Below, piece after piece: positions 1 to 8,092 of a stretch of DNA of 32,333 bases. This stretch comes from Gammaproteobacteria bacterium (GTDB lineage: Bacteria > Pseudomonadota > Gammaproteobacteria > Steroidobacterales > Steroidobacteraceae): assembly GCA_003134045.1 (NCBI GenBank), contig PLAH01000117.1, forward strand, positions 1 through 32,333, read 5' to 3'. Every line of letters starts with the position of its first letter. Positions within the stretch are counted from its first letter, which is position 1. The notes under the pieces were generated by a model. The model was given only the letters and a program-made list of their open reading frames with translations. It did not search any database and was not told the origin of the DNA. Both the position numbers and the translations under genes were made by a program.

Positions 1-300
1 TTCGAATGGATTGCAGGAGCTGCTCTTGGTCGAATTCGCCCTTGACGATGTAGGCCCGAGCGCCGACCTGCTCTCCTCGCCGTCGGTCCTCCACGGCATT
101 CCTGGACGTGACCATGATGGCGGGGATATCGCGCAATGCCGGGTCGGACCGGGTCTGAGCCACAAACTCGAAGCCGTCCATGCCGGGCATCTCGACATCG
201 ACGATGAAGAGGCTGTAGCGACGATCGTGAGCCTTGGTGAGAGAGGTGGCTCCGGTTTTTCGGACACGGGCACAAGTGGATTTCCGACTGGGCACCGACG
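1..300 (-). pseudogene. Response-regulator receiver domain remnant (end of a hybrid kinase or CheY-like gene)
   Basis: Reading the minus strand gives the second half of a receiver domain. A hydrophobic strand ends in the phospho-acceptor Asp (FIVDVEMPGMDGFE), followed by the Thr/Ser switch strand (IMVTSRN) and the conserved Lys strand (YIVKGEFDQ). The YIVKGEFDQ ending resembles the C-terminal receivers of CheA-type hybrid kinases. The first part of the domain (the acidic pocket and helix 1) is unrecognisable above about position 250-290, where the sequence runs into an IS3-type transposase start. The C-terminus continues off the left edge. I read this as a gene cut by a mobile element. The intact part could belong to a longer gene outside the window. 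Confidence 0.7.
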
Positions 301-320
301 TGACCGGAGGGAAGAGATCC

Positions 321-418
321 ATGAAGAAGCCCAGATGTAACCACGGAACGGCGTTCAAGGCGCGGGTGGCCCTGGAAGCGATCCGGGAAAATCGCGGCAG
401 CTTGGAACGACGGTTGGG
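321..418 (+). mobile_element. IS3-family transposase OrfA, N-terminal fragment
   Basis: The ATG is preceded by a GGAGGG ribosome site. The first roughly 30 residues (MKKPRCNHGTAFKARVALEA and onward) match the usual OrfA opening of IS3-family elements, with a helix-turn-helix beginning Phe-Lys-x-x-Val-Ala-Leu-Glu-Ala. After about residue 33 the helix-turn-helix core is lost and the frame continues as meaningless sequence to a stop at 486-488. No OrfB (DDE) homology and no second terminal repeat were seen, so this is a dead end-fragment. Its edge coincides with the damaged receiver gene on its left. Confidence 0.65.
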
Positions 419-486
419 ATTTTCGGGGGGTCCCGATGCTTGGCCGTCGTCAGAAGCTTGGCTTATGATCATGCGATCCCTGCGCT

Positions 487-847
487 AGCTGATGCGAACT
501 CCCACGGACTATACGGAAGCACTGGAGAAATATGTTAAAAGATTAACCACTAAAGCAATTCGAGACTGTGACCGTGGCCTCTGTTCTTGCTGGTGCATCG
601 GCAACAAAGCACCTAACGACCCGTCTTTTGCGCATCCGACTCCGATTAGAATGGAAGCGCACCGCGCGCGCAATAGCCGGCGATCATATTCTGGGTGGTG
701 CCACCGGGGTGTATTCGTGGACATCCTGTCCAGTCTGGCGGCGGGCCGGAGCAGCGATGAGTCGCGGGCCTCGGAATCTATTGGCGCCGAGATCCTGCGT
801 CGCCTCTTCAATGAAGTCCATCACAGTATCCGTGGAAAGAAATCCTG
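487..847. other. Gap without a supportable gene
   Basis: Open frames on both strands are short and lack family motifs, ribosome sites or plausible composition. One minus-strand stretch near 700-830 reads like ordinary protein for about 45 codons, but I cannot assign it. This is probably decayed coding DNA left by the IS-associated rearrangement. Confidence 0.4.
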
Positions 848-1768
848 TCACCTTGACCCGCTTGCTTGAGCTCTTGGATTGCTAAGCGCATCTGCAACGC
901 CAAGTGGGGTTGGCCTTGATGATTTCGCGAATTCGTTCGAGAAGAACTCCCTGAGCGCGTCGGATCGTTCGTGCGACCCAGCCGCATCCTTGGCTAGTTG
1001 CTCGTAGAGCGCGGCGGCCCCCTGATACATTTGAGCGCTGCCGGGTTCGGCGCGGACAAAGGCGCTGATTTCGCGCATCTCGGCAACCCAACGGTGGGCT
1101 TTCGGAGTCATGTCGACGATACGACGGGAGAGCGAGGCGAATAGCTGGGGCTCGCTCGCGTTGAGCTCGGCCGCAAGCGCATCGGCGACGCCGGCGCGTG
1201 ACGCGCCGAGAATCATGGAACTTGCCACCGCAATCAAGCCCTTGGTGATGCCCGCATAGGCCATTTTGAGCGCTGATGCGGTACCCGGCGGGCCCTCCAT
1301 GGGTCGAATGTCGAGGCCGAATTCGTTCAACGCACTGAGCTGGGTCAATTTCGCGCCGGCCGCGTATAGTCGGGGTGGCGCCGCCTGGCCGGGTGGCAGA
1401 CCGATAATGCCGATGTCCGCGAACGGTGCGCCGGTTTCCGCGATGACCGCTTCGATCGCACGCACGGTGTCGGGGCTCACGGCATTGCAGTCGACGAACA
1501 GGGATTTATGCGCAGCCTGGGTCAGGGAAGGTGCGATCCGCCGAGCGAAAGGGAGTGCCTCGACGGGAGGGAGTATCGACAACACTATGTCGGCGTGAGC
1601 CAATTGGTCGAATGCGACCGCTTCCATGCCTGCCGCATGCGCGCGTTTGGCGCTCTCGGCGCTACGGCCCTCGAGGGCGGTAATCACGGAGACGCCGTGA
1701 GCAGTGAGGACACCCGCAATCCCGGCTCCCATGGTGCCTTGGGCAAATATTGCGACAACCGGTTTCAT
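848..1768 (-). CDS. NAD(P)-dependent oxidoreductase, 3-hydroxyisobutyrate/6-phosphogluconate dehydrogenase-like (DUF1932 type)
   Basis: A 306-residue cytosolic enzyme. An N-terminal Rossmann fold begins MKPVVAIFAQGTMGAGIA, where the dinucleotide loop is A-Q-G-T-M-G rather than the common G-x-G-x-x-G. The substrate-loop strand follows (DIVLSILPP, then FVDCNAVSP). The C-terminal all-helical domain contains the Lys of the GTASALKMAYAGITKG helix, which occupies the catalytic Lys position of beta-hydroxyacid dehydrogenases and is typical of the DUF1932 subgroup. It is transcribed divergently from the IclR regulator with a 63-bp gap, so co-regulation with the catabolic operon is likely. It would oxidise a hydroxyacid or reduce the matching keto acid; the substrate cannot be read from sequence. 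The family call is firm. Confidence 0.85.
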   Translation of the reverse strand: MKPVVAIFAQGTMGAGIAGVLTAHGVSVITALEGRSAESAKRAHAAGMEAVAFDQLAHADIVLSILPPVEALPFARRIAPSLTQAAHKSLFVDCNAVSPDTVRAIEAVIAETGAPFADIGIIGLPPGQAAPPRLYAAGAKLTQLSALNEFGLDIRPMEGPPGTASALKMAYAGITKGLIAVASSMILGASRAGVADALAAELNASEPQLFASLSRRIVDMTPKAHRWVAEMREISAFVRAEPGSAQMYQGAAALYEQLAKDAAGSHERSDALREFFSNEFAKSSRPTPLGVADALSNPRAQASGSR

Positions 1769-1769
1769 A

Positions 1770-1799
1770 GTTCATCCTTTGGGATTCGGGGATATGAAC
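1770..1799. promoter_or_regulatory. Inverted repeat in the divergent dehydrogenase/iclR intergenic region
   Basis: GTTCAT at 1770-1775 and ATGAAC at 1794-1799 form a perfect 6-bp inverted repeat with an 18-bp spacer inside the 63-bp divergent region. It could be an operator of the IclR protein, but it does not resemble the TGGGA-N6-TCCCA palindrome ahead of kdgD. Confidence 0.25.
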
Positions 1800-1831
1800 G
1801 CGTCGGATACTACAGGATTTGGGAGCATTAC

Positions 1832-2629
1832 TTGAAAGCGAAGGCGTCGAGCAAGAAACCAGAGGCTGTCGCCGAGGGCGCCACGGGCACCCTCGAGCGG
1901 GGGCTTGCAGTCCTACAATTCTTCAAGCGAACGCAAGAGGCAAGCGTTGCCGATATCGCCGAAGCGATCAACCTGAGCCGCAGCACGACTTATCGCATCG
2001 CCCAACGTCTGCGCGAATTGGGTTTTCTTGAAGTAAGTGCCGCCACCGCGCGGTGGCGTCTCGGTCGAGAGGCGGCGCAACTGGGCGTCGCCGCGTTGCA
2101 GTCCACCGACATTATGCGCATTGCGCCGCCGATACTGCTGGGACTTCTCGAGGGCACTCGCGAGGCGGTGAATCTTGCCGTGTTCGATAGCGACAGCATG
2201 GTGCTCATGTTCCGCGAACAGGGCCCGCAATCCGTGACCATCAGCTCCCGATTGGGTTCGCGGCGCCCGATGCACGCAAGCGGTTTGGGCAAGGCCTATA
2301 TGGCGGCGCTGCGGCCGAATGAACGGCATGCGCTCATCGAGCGGCTGGAATTGGCTCGATTCACGCCGGAGACCATCGTCGACAAAGAAGCATTGGAGCG
2401 GGGTCTGGTTGCGATTCAGAAGCGCGGTTTCGCGGATGATCGGCGCGAATTCGAGCAGACATTGGCTTGCTGTGCGGCCGCGGTTTTCGACCACCGGGCC
2501 GTGCCGATAGCGGCCATCAGCGTGTCCGGGCCCGCCGAGCGCGTGCTCGCGAAATTCGACCGCATCGGCGAGGAAGTCGCGAGCGCCGCGCGGGCGATAT
2601 CCGCTCGGCTCGGATTCATCCATCCCTAG
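1832..2629 (+). CDS. IclR-family transcriptional regulator
   Basis: About 265 residues. A TTG start at 1832 is chosen because GGGAG lies 6 nt upstream and it gives the usual family length; the open frame itself extends much further upstream. Residues about 20-80 are the winged helix-turn-helix (GTLERGLAVLQFF, then VADIAEAINLSRSTTYRIAQ). The remainder is the IclR effector domain with the conserved stretches SRLGSRRPMHASGLGKAYMA, RGFADDRREFEQTLACCAAA and PIAAISVSGPAERV. IclR proteins bind small aromatic or sugar-derived acids. Its position between a dehydrogenase and the kdgD operon makes it the likely local regulator. A strong palindrome 43 nt after its stop is the probable operator. Confidence 0.9.
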   Translation: MKAKASSKKPEAVAEGATGTLERGLAVLQFFKRTQEASVADIAEAINLSRSTTYRIAQRLRELGFLEVSAATARWRLGREAAQLGVAALQSTDIMRIAPPILLGLLEGTREAVNLAVFDSDSMVLMFREQGPQSVTISSRLGSRRPMHASGLGKAYMAALRPNERHALIERLELARFTPETIVDKEALERGLVAIQKRGFADDRREFEQTLACCAAAVFDHRAVPIAAISVSGPAERVLAKFDRIGEEVASAARAISARLGFIHP

Positions 2630-2635
2630 GAGACC

Positions 2636-2662
2636 TTGACGAGGTCGCCGCTGCGTTATACT
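2636..2662 (+). promoter_or_regulatory. Sigma70-like promoter for the kdgD operon
   Basis: TTGACG (2636-2641) and TATACT (2657-2662) each match 5 of 6 consensus bases, with a short 15-bp spacer. The element begins 6 bp after the iclR stop and points at kdgD. The predicted start site falls at the edge of the palindrome that follows. Confidence 0.5.
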
Positions 2663-2671
2663 TTCACTGGG

Positions 2672-2687
2672 TGGGACATATATCCCA
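2672..2687. promoter_or_regulatory. Palindromic operator, probably for the IclR regulator
   Basis: TGGGACATATATCCCA has perfect 5-bp arms (TGGGA/TCCCA) around an AT-rich 6-bp centre. It lies 10 bp after the -10 element and 17 bp before the kdgD ATG, so a bound protein would block initiation or early elongation. The size and AT-rich centre suit an IclR-family dimer. The assignment to the adjacent regulator is inference. Confidence 0.55.
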
Positions 2688-2704
2688 TTTAGTGAGACTA
2701 GCAT

Positions 2705-3622
2705 ATGTGGGCATTCGACGCGTTGCGGGATCGGATCGCGGACGGGATCATGGCTTTTCCCGCCACGCCATTTCATGCGGATCTGTCCTTTGACGAAGGC
2801 GGCTACGAGTCGCACGTTGCGTTTCTGACGCAACATTCCCCAACCGCGTTGGTGGCGGCGGGCGGGGCGGGGGAATTGTTTTCGTTGAGCCTGGCGGAGC
2901 ACGAACGCGTCGTGCGTGCCACCGTTCGCGCCGCCAATGGTGTACCTGTCATCGGCGGCGTCGGTTACGGCACCCCCCTGGCATGCGAGATGGCGCAGGC
3001 TGTGGAGCGCGCCGGCGGCGACGCCATTCTGCTACTGCCGCCCTATCTCATCCGCAGCGAACAGGAAGGTTTGTTCCGGCACATTCGCATGGTTTGCGAG
3101 TCGACATCGCTGGCCGTTATCCCGTACAGCCGGGATAACGCGGTGCTCGATCCCATAACCATGATCCGACTCGCGGAGGCATGCCCCAACGTCATCGCGT
3201 TGAAGGACGGTACGGGGGACATTCCGGGCGTCAATCTGATTCGCAGCCGCATCGGCAACCGGCTGGCCATCGTCAACGGGGCGCCGACGGCCGAAGTGTT
3301 CGCGCCGCAATTTCAGGACGCGGGCGTGCTCTCCTACAGCTCGGCGGTATTTACCTTCTTGCCCATGGTCGCGCGGCAGTATTTCGCGGCGTTGCGCGCG
3401 GGCGACCGAGCATTGGTGAAAGTCATGCTGGACGAGTTCTATACGCCCATCGTTGCGTTGCGTGACCGCAAGCGCGGTTACTCGGTCAGCATCGTGAAGG
3501 CGGGACTGAAGGTTGTGGGTGCTTCGGCTGGACCCGTGCGGCCGCCGCTGGTGGATTTCGATGCCGACGAAGAAGCGATGCTTGCTGCCCTCGTGGCGAA
3601 GGCATCGCGATGGAACCGCTAA
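2705..3622 (+). CDS. kdgD: 5-dehydro-4-deoxyglucarate dehydratase (DapA superfamily)
   Basis: 305 residues, a full-length TIM-barrel aldolase of the DapA/NAL superfamily. The subfamily is recognisable as 5-keto-4-deoxy-D-glucarate dehydratase by AFPATPF, the GGAGELFSL loop, ILLLPPYL, the tyrosine motif PYSRDNA (Tyr141), the Schiff-base lysine in ALKDGTGDI (Lys167), PTAEVFA, YSSAVF and the ending SIVKAGLKVVGASAGPVRPPL. The family converts 5-dehydro-4-deoxyglucarate to 2,5-dioxopentanoate, CO2 and water in the cytosol. It is first in the operon behind the promoter and operator. The aldehyde product fits the dehydrogenase encoded at the operon's end. A related keto-acid substrate remains possible. 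Confidence 0.8.
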   Translation: MWAFDALRDRIADGIMAFPATPFHADLSFDEGGYESHVAFLTQHSPTALVAAGGAGELFSLSLAEHERVVRATVRAANGVPVIGGVGYGTPLACEMAQAVERAGGDAILLLPPYLIRSEQEGLFRHIRMVCESTSLAVIPYSRDNAVLDPITMIRLAEACPNVIALKDGTGDIPGVNLIRSRIGNRLAIVNGAPTAEVFAPQFQDAGVLSYSSAVFTFLPMVARQYFAALRAGDRALVKVMLDEFYTPIVALRDRKRGYSVSIVKAGLKVVGASAGPVRPPLVDFDADEEAMLAALVAKASRWNR

Positions 3623-4569
3623 GCCGGCCCATGCGCATCGCGCTGCTCGATGTCGCTCGGGCGCAGCGCGAGCGTCTCACCGGGCTCCTGGAATTTCCGC
3701 ATGAATTTGTCGCGCCGGCCGCGGCAACGCAGACGGTGGACGTTGTCATTGCTCTACGTTTCGGTGCGGCGGAAGCGGCGCACTATCCGACCTCCATGCT
3801 GCACTTGCCCGGCGCGGGTGCGGATGCCGTGGATATGGGCGTGCTCGAGCCCAAGTGCGTGGTGTGCAACGTGTTCGAGCACGAAACCCCCGTGGCCGAA
3901 TTCGTGATGGCTGCGCTTCTCGATCACACCTTGAGCTATGGCCGCATGCACACGAGTTTTGACGGCGACCGCTGGAGCGAGACATACGCCGCACGCCGGC
4001 CGCACGGCGAGGTGAACCGCAGGATCTTGGGGCTGCTGGGTTACGGCCATATCGGCAAGGCAGTGACCCAGCGGGCGCACGCCTTCGGCATGCAGGTGCA
4101 CGTGATTTCACAGAGCGGCAATGCACCCGGGGCCGATTGGGTGGGCCGTCCGCCGCAATTGCACGACATGCTGCCGCGCGTGGATTTCCTCCTCGTCGCG
4201 TGCCCCCTGACCGACGACACGCGGGGCATGGTGGGCGCCGCAGAACTCGCGATGATGAAGCGCACCGCATCGGTCATCAATATCGGACGGGCACAGATCA
4301 TTCAGGAAGAACCGCTGTATCGTGCGCTCGAATCCAAGCAACTCGCCGGCGCCACGCTCGACGTCTGGTACGACTACCCCCGCGAAGGAGCGGGCGAGGT
4401 CAAACCCTCGCGATTTCCTTTTTACAAACTTCCAACCGTTCACTGCACTGCGCATTCATCGGGGTGGAGCGAGGAACTCTTTCAGCGCCGCTACGGCGTC
4501 ATTGCCGACAATCTCACGCGTCGATATCGCTCACTGCCCCTGCGCAATGTGATTTACACGGCACCTTGA
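3610..4569 (+). CDS. D-2-hydroxyacid dehydrogenase family protein with a substituted catalytic Glu
   Basis: 319 residues. Its ATG lies 13 nt inside the end of kdgD, suggesting coupled translation; a second in-frame ATG at 3631 is possible. The NAD domain shows LLGYGHIGK (G144-x-G-x-x-G149). The conserved Arg of the active triad is in INIGRAQII (Arg227) and the His in CTAHSSGW (His282). Where most relatives have Glu in the D-V-x-x-x-E-P motif, this protein reads DVWYDYP, with Tyr256. The family interconverts 2-hydroxy and 2-keto acids with NAD(P)H. With the triad changed, the chemistry may be altered, as in formate dehydrogenase where a Gln occupies this place. Its role in the pathway is unknown. 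Confidence 0.8.
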   Translation: MEPLSRPMRIALLDVARAQRERLTGLLEFPHEFVAPAAATQTVDVVIALRFGAAEAAHYPTSMLHLPGAGADAVDMGVLEPKCVVCNVFEHETPVAEFVMAALLDHTLSYGRMHTSFDGDRWSETYAARRPHGEVNRRILGLLGYGHIGKAVTQRAHAFGMQVHVISQSGNAPGADWVGRPPQLHDMLPRVDFLLVACPLTDDTRGMVGAAELAMMKRTASVINIGRAQIIQEEPLYRALESKQLAGATLDVWYDYPREGAGEVKPSRFPFYKLPTVHCTAHSSGWSEELFQRRYGVIADNLTRRYRSLPLRNVIYTAP

Positions 4570-4589
4570 TTGTCGCCGACATCCGCAGC

Positions 4590-4618
4590 TTGACGCCGCA
4601 GAGTATAGGTCGTAGTCT
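4590..4618 (+). promoter_or_regulatory. Possible internal promoter
   Basis: TTGACG (4590-4595), a 17-bp spacer and TAGTCT (4613-4618) lie in the 105-bp gap before the LVIVD protein. This is the only gap over 40 bp within the operon. The -35 is good and the -10 is weak (4 of 6), so it may give extra expression of the uptake genes. Confidence 0.3.
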
Positions 4619-4674
4619 TATTCAATGAACTGATGTCTCAGTAGTTGGGACTCGCAGATTAGGAACTCGATTTC

Positions 4675-5874
4675 TTGAACCCGCCACAGACATTAACCCC
4701 ACGTTCCGCCAAGGGCCTCACATGGTTGGGCCATACGGAATTGAATGGCCGTCCTGATGGCGTCCAGGTCATGGTCAACAAGGGCTATGCGTTCGTCGGA
4801 CACCCGTTCACTGGGGGTGGCGTCACGGTGGTCGACGTGCGCGATCCATGTCGCCCGACCGCGATCAATTTTCTGAAGACCCACCCGCGCTCTTGGTCAT
4901 TGCACTTCCAAACCTTCGACGACTTGATGCTGGTGGCCGAGGAATTTAATTTCATCGCACACAAGCCGCAATCCCAATGGCGGGATCCGGACTGTTCGGC
5001 GGGGCTGCGGGTCTATGACCTCGAGGACCCTGCGAATCCACGTCCCATTGGGTTCATGCCGGTGGAAGGATTGGGGCTGCATCGCATTTGGTGGACCGGC
5101 GAGCGCTTTGCGTTCGCTTCCGCGCTCTTGGACGGCTTCACGGATCACATTCTGTTGTGCATCGATCTGGCTGATCCCGCGCACCCACGCGAGGCCGGCC
5201 GATGGTGGGTACCAGGCATGTGGCAGGCCGGCGGCGAGACGGGCGCTGGGCCGGGCAGGGTGGCCTTACATCACCCCGTGGTTGCCGACGGCGTCGCGTA
5301 CTGCGGTTGGCGCGATGCCGGGCTCGTCGTGGTTGACGTGTCGAATCCGGCGACGCCCGTTTTTTTAGGAAAGCGCAATCTCTTTCCGCCGTTTGGGGGC
5401 TCTACGCACACCGCCCTGCCGCTCGCAAAGCGTGGGCTATGCATCGTGGCCGATGAGGCCATGTCGGACATCGCGACCGAGCCGCAGAAATTTATTTGGG
5501 TGATGGATGTCCGCGAGAAGTCGAATCCCGTCAGCATTGCCACCATGCCGTTGCCGGGCGAGCACGATTTCGTGGCCGAGGGGGGCACCTTCGGTCCGCA
5601 CAATCTGTGGGAAAACCGTCCCGATGCCTTCGTCAGCGACACGCTGATTTTCGCCACCTTCCAGAGCGGCGGCGTTCGGGCCTACGACATTACCGATGCC
5701 TTCCGACCGCGGGAAGTGGCGCATTTCGTGCCGCCGCCACCTCGGCTCCTGGTCGACCCACGGCCGGGTATCAAATTGATTTCTCACAGCGCCGATGTGT
5801 ACGTGACACGGAATGGCTTCCTGTACGTCACCGATTACAACGGCGGCTTCTATGTTTTGGAGTACGAGTCCTAA
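4675..5874 (+). CDS. LVIVD-repeat beta-propeller protein
   Basis: 399 residues from a TTG start with AGGA about 10 nt upstream; no better start or signal peptide is visible, so it is probably cytosolic. The sequence consists of repeated blades containing variants of V-x-V-V-D-V-x-D-P (TVVDVRDPCRPT, VYDLEDPANPRPIG, CIDLADPAHPREAG, VVDVSNPATPVFLG, VMDVREKSNPVSI, AYDITDAFRPREVA), the signature of LVIVD repeats. These proteins form beta-propellers of poorly known function. Conserved His/Trp-rich loops (GLHRIWW, GGSTHTALPL, FGPHNLWENRP) look like an active or metal site rather than a pure scaffold. In this operon it may be a lactonase- or isomerase-like enzyme, but that is a guess. Confidence 0.7.
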   Translation: MNPPQTLTPRSAKGLTWLGHTELNGRPDGVQVMVNKGYAFVGHPFTGGGVTVVDVRDPCRPTAINFLKTHPRSWSLHFQTFDDLMLVAEEFNFIAHKPQSQWRDPDCSAGLRVYDLEDPANPRPIGFMPVEGLGLHRIWWTGERFAFASALLDGFTDHILLCIDLADPAHPREAGRWWVPGMWQAGGETGAGPGRVALHHPVVADGVAYCGWRDAGLVVVDVSNPATPVFLGKRNLFPPFGGSTHTALPLAKRGLCIVADEAMSDIATEPQKFIWVMDVREKSNPVSIATMPLPGEHDFVAEGGTFGPHNLWENRPDAFVSDTLIFATFQSGGVRAYDITDAFRPREVAHFVPPPPRLLVDPRPGIKLISHSADVYVTRNGFLYVTDYNGGFYVLEYES

Positions 5875-5905
5875 GATCGATAGTCGCTTTTTCCGGGGGA
5901 GTTAG

Positions 5906-8092
5906 ATGCGAATAACATACAAGCGTTCGACGAACGCCTTTCTGACAATTTTATGTTTAGCCGGGGCGCATGCCGCTTACGCGGCGCCGGAGACAGCGCC
6001 CGTCGAGGCGCCTACCGAATTGGAAGAAGTCGTGGTCACCGCAGAGAAGCGCTCGGAGAATCTGCAGAAGGCGCCGACCACCATTTCGGTGGTGTCGGGC
6101 GCGGATTTGTTGACCCAGGGTATCGACGACATCAGTGCAGCGACGGCGGTATTCCCGTCGGTCAAGTTTGGCCAGATCAGCGGGACCACCCACCTGTATA
6201 TTCGGGGCATCGGCGCCGAGCAGGACCGAGCCTCCATCGATCCGCTGTCGGCCATGACGGAGAATGGCGTGCCGCTGCCGCGAGAGGTGACCGGCAACCA
6301 GCTGTTTGATCTGGGCAACATTCAGGTCCTGCCCGGTCCGCAGAGTACCCTGTACAGCACTAGCGCCGCCGGCGGCATCGTCGCCGTGGTGGACAACCGG
6401 CCGACGAACACTCAGGAAGGCTCGCTGCTGTTCGAGACCGGCAACTATGACTTGAAGCATGTGACCGTCGTTCAGAACCTGCCGATGAGCGACACCTTCT
6501 TTCTGCGCATGGCGGTGGCCTCCACCAATCACGACGGCTACGAATCGAGCGGTGCGGACTCGCAGGATGAATTGGGTGCGCGCATCTCAGCGTTGTATCA
6601 GCCGAACGAGAATTTCACCGGATATGGCTGGTACAGCTACGATCACATGGGCGGGCAGCCGGCCAACACCGTGACCTTGACCGGCAATCATCAGTTCGCC
6701 GATCCGAAGAACCCCTGGAACGATTATTCCTGCGCACCCTCCGGTGCCGGAGCCCCCTTAGGAGCGCACCCGATCTGCGATCCGTTCTATATCGGGGCGG
6801 CCGCCCAGGATGTGCGCACGAACATCTTCGGCGGGCAGCTGGATTGGCATCTGCCCGGCGCGACGCTCAGCATGATTCCCGGCGCCCTGATCAACAACGG
6901 CACGACGCTGCAATATTTCAGTCCCTTCCCCAACTACCAGGTCATCGCGGACCACCAGTACAGCGACGAAGTGCGCATCACCAGCGATTCGGAGAAGCCG
7001 TTCAAATGGATGGGCGGCCTATACTGGTACCAGCAGCGCGAATATCAGTACTTCAGCGTCAACAACACGCTCGAAGAGAACCTGACTCAGACCGACGGCA
7101 ATCCGCAGCTGTGGAACGAGGATCGAACCTATGCCGCCTTCGGCCAAGTGACGTACTCGATCGTCGACAGCTTCCGAGTGACCGGCGGTCTGCGCTTCTC
7201 CTCCAATCACAAGGACGCCAACGGCTGCAATTGCTCGGCGGGCGGCGGCGAGGGCGTGTATTTTACGTTCGACCACACCTGGTCGAGAGTGGATTGGAAG
7301 GCTGGCTTGGAGGCCGATATCGGCAGCAACGGTCTGTGGTATGCCACGGTGCAGACGGGCTTCAATAACGGCGCCTACCAGTACTACAACACCTCGGGCT
7401 TGCTGGGCCCCGCGAACTCAGGGCCCGCACCGGTGGTGCAGCCCTCGACGCTGGTGTCTTACTCCACGGGCACGAAGTTCCGCTTTTTCGACAACAAGCT
7501 CGAGGTCAACAACGAAATCTACTTGTACAACTACAAGAATCTGCTCATCGCGCCGTTCGATGACAATCCCGCACACTACGGAACGGCGTTCTACAACGCC
7601 GACAAGACCGAGATCTACGGCGACGAGTTGGACGTGAAGTACCTCCTCACGCCCAACGATCAGGTGCACTTGAACTTCAACTACAACCATGCGCGCGCCA
7701 TCGACTTCATCGTCGGCGATCCGCCGGAGAACTACGGCGGTTTGCAGCTCATCGAGGCACCGGATATCGTGACAGACTTGGGTTACCGACATAATTGGAC
7801 CATTCCTGGCGGGGGCGGCGTCGAGTTCAACCTGGACACGCACTACGAAAACGGCTTCTGGGGGACCTTCAATCATGCGCCGACTACGCATCAGCCGGCC
7901 TTCACCATGACCGACTCGAACATCACGTATCGCTCGCAGAACGGCAAGTGGAACTTAGGTCTGTGGGGCAAGAACCTCGAGAACAGGGCGGTCATTGGCC
8001 CGGGCGCCTACGTCGGTGCGGGCACCATCGGCGGGGTGTACTGGCTGCTGCCGCCACGTACCTTTGGACTGCGGGCGGGGGTTAATTGGTAG
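5906..8092 (+). CDS. TonB-dependent outer-membrane receptor
   Basis: 728 residues, ATG with GGGGGAG upstream. The signal peptide spans about residues 1-27 (AYAA cleavage). A TonB-box-like stretch ELEEVVVTAEKR leads into the plug domain (APTTISVVSGADLL, YIRGIGAEQ, VLPGPQSTLYSTSAAGGIV, about residues 45-170). The rest is the 22-strand barrel, rich in alternating aromatic strands, ending GLRAGVNW with the aromatic C-terminal residue needed for outer-membrane assembly. It resembles the short receptors of sphingomonads and Steroidobacter relatives. It lies directly upstream of an inner-membrane permease with a 7-nt overlap, so the two probably import the same substrate. The ligand is not evident. 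Confidence 0.92.
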   Translation: MRITYKRSTNAFLTILCLAGAHAAYAAPETAPVEAPTELEEVVVTAEKRSENLQKAPTTISVVSGADLLTQGIDDISAATAVFPSVKFGQISGTTHLYIRGIGAEQDRASIDPLSAMTENGVPLPREVTGNQLFDLGNIQVLPGPQSTLYSTSAAGGIVAVVDNRPTNTQEGSLLFETGNYDLKHVTVVQNLPMSDTFFLRMAVASTNHDGYESSGADSQDELGARISALYQPNENFTGYGWYSYDHMGGQPANTVTLTGNHQFADPKNPWNDYSCAPSGAGAPLGAHPICDPFYIGAAAQDVRTNIFGGQLDWHLPGATLSMIPGALINNGTTLQYFSPFPNYQVIADHQYSDEVRITSDSEKPFKWMGGLYWYQQREYQYFSVNNTLEENLTQTDGNPQLWNEDRTYAAFGQVTYSIVDSFRVTGGLRFSSNHKDANGCNCSAGGGEGVYFTFDHTWSRVDWKAGLEADIGSNGLWYATVQTGFNNGAYQYYNTSGLLGPANSGPAPVVQPSTLVSYSTGTKFRFFDNKLEVNNEIYLYNYKNLLIAPFDDNPAHYGTAFYNADKTEIYGDELDVKYLLTPNDQVHLNFNYNHARAIDFIVGDPPENYGGLQLIEAPDIVTDLGYRHNWTIPGGGGVEFNLDTHYENGFWGTFNHAPTTHQPAFTMTDSNITYRSQNGKWNLGLWGKNLENRAVIGPGAYVGAGTIGGVYWLLPPRTFGLRAGVNW

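Noticed and set aside
1913..2902. Long minus-strand open frame (329 codons) opposite iclR and kdgD
   Set aside because: It is the antisense of two well-supported genes, with Arg/His-rich nonsense composition and no motifs.
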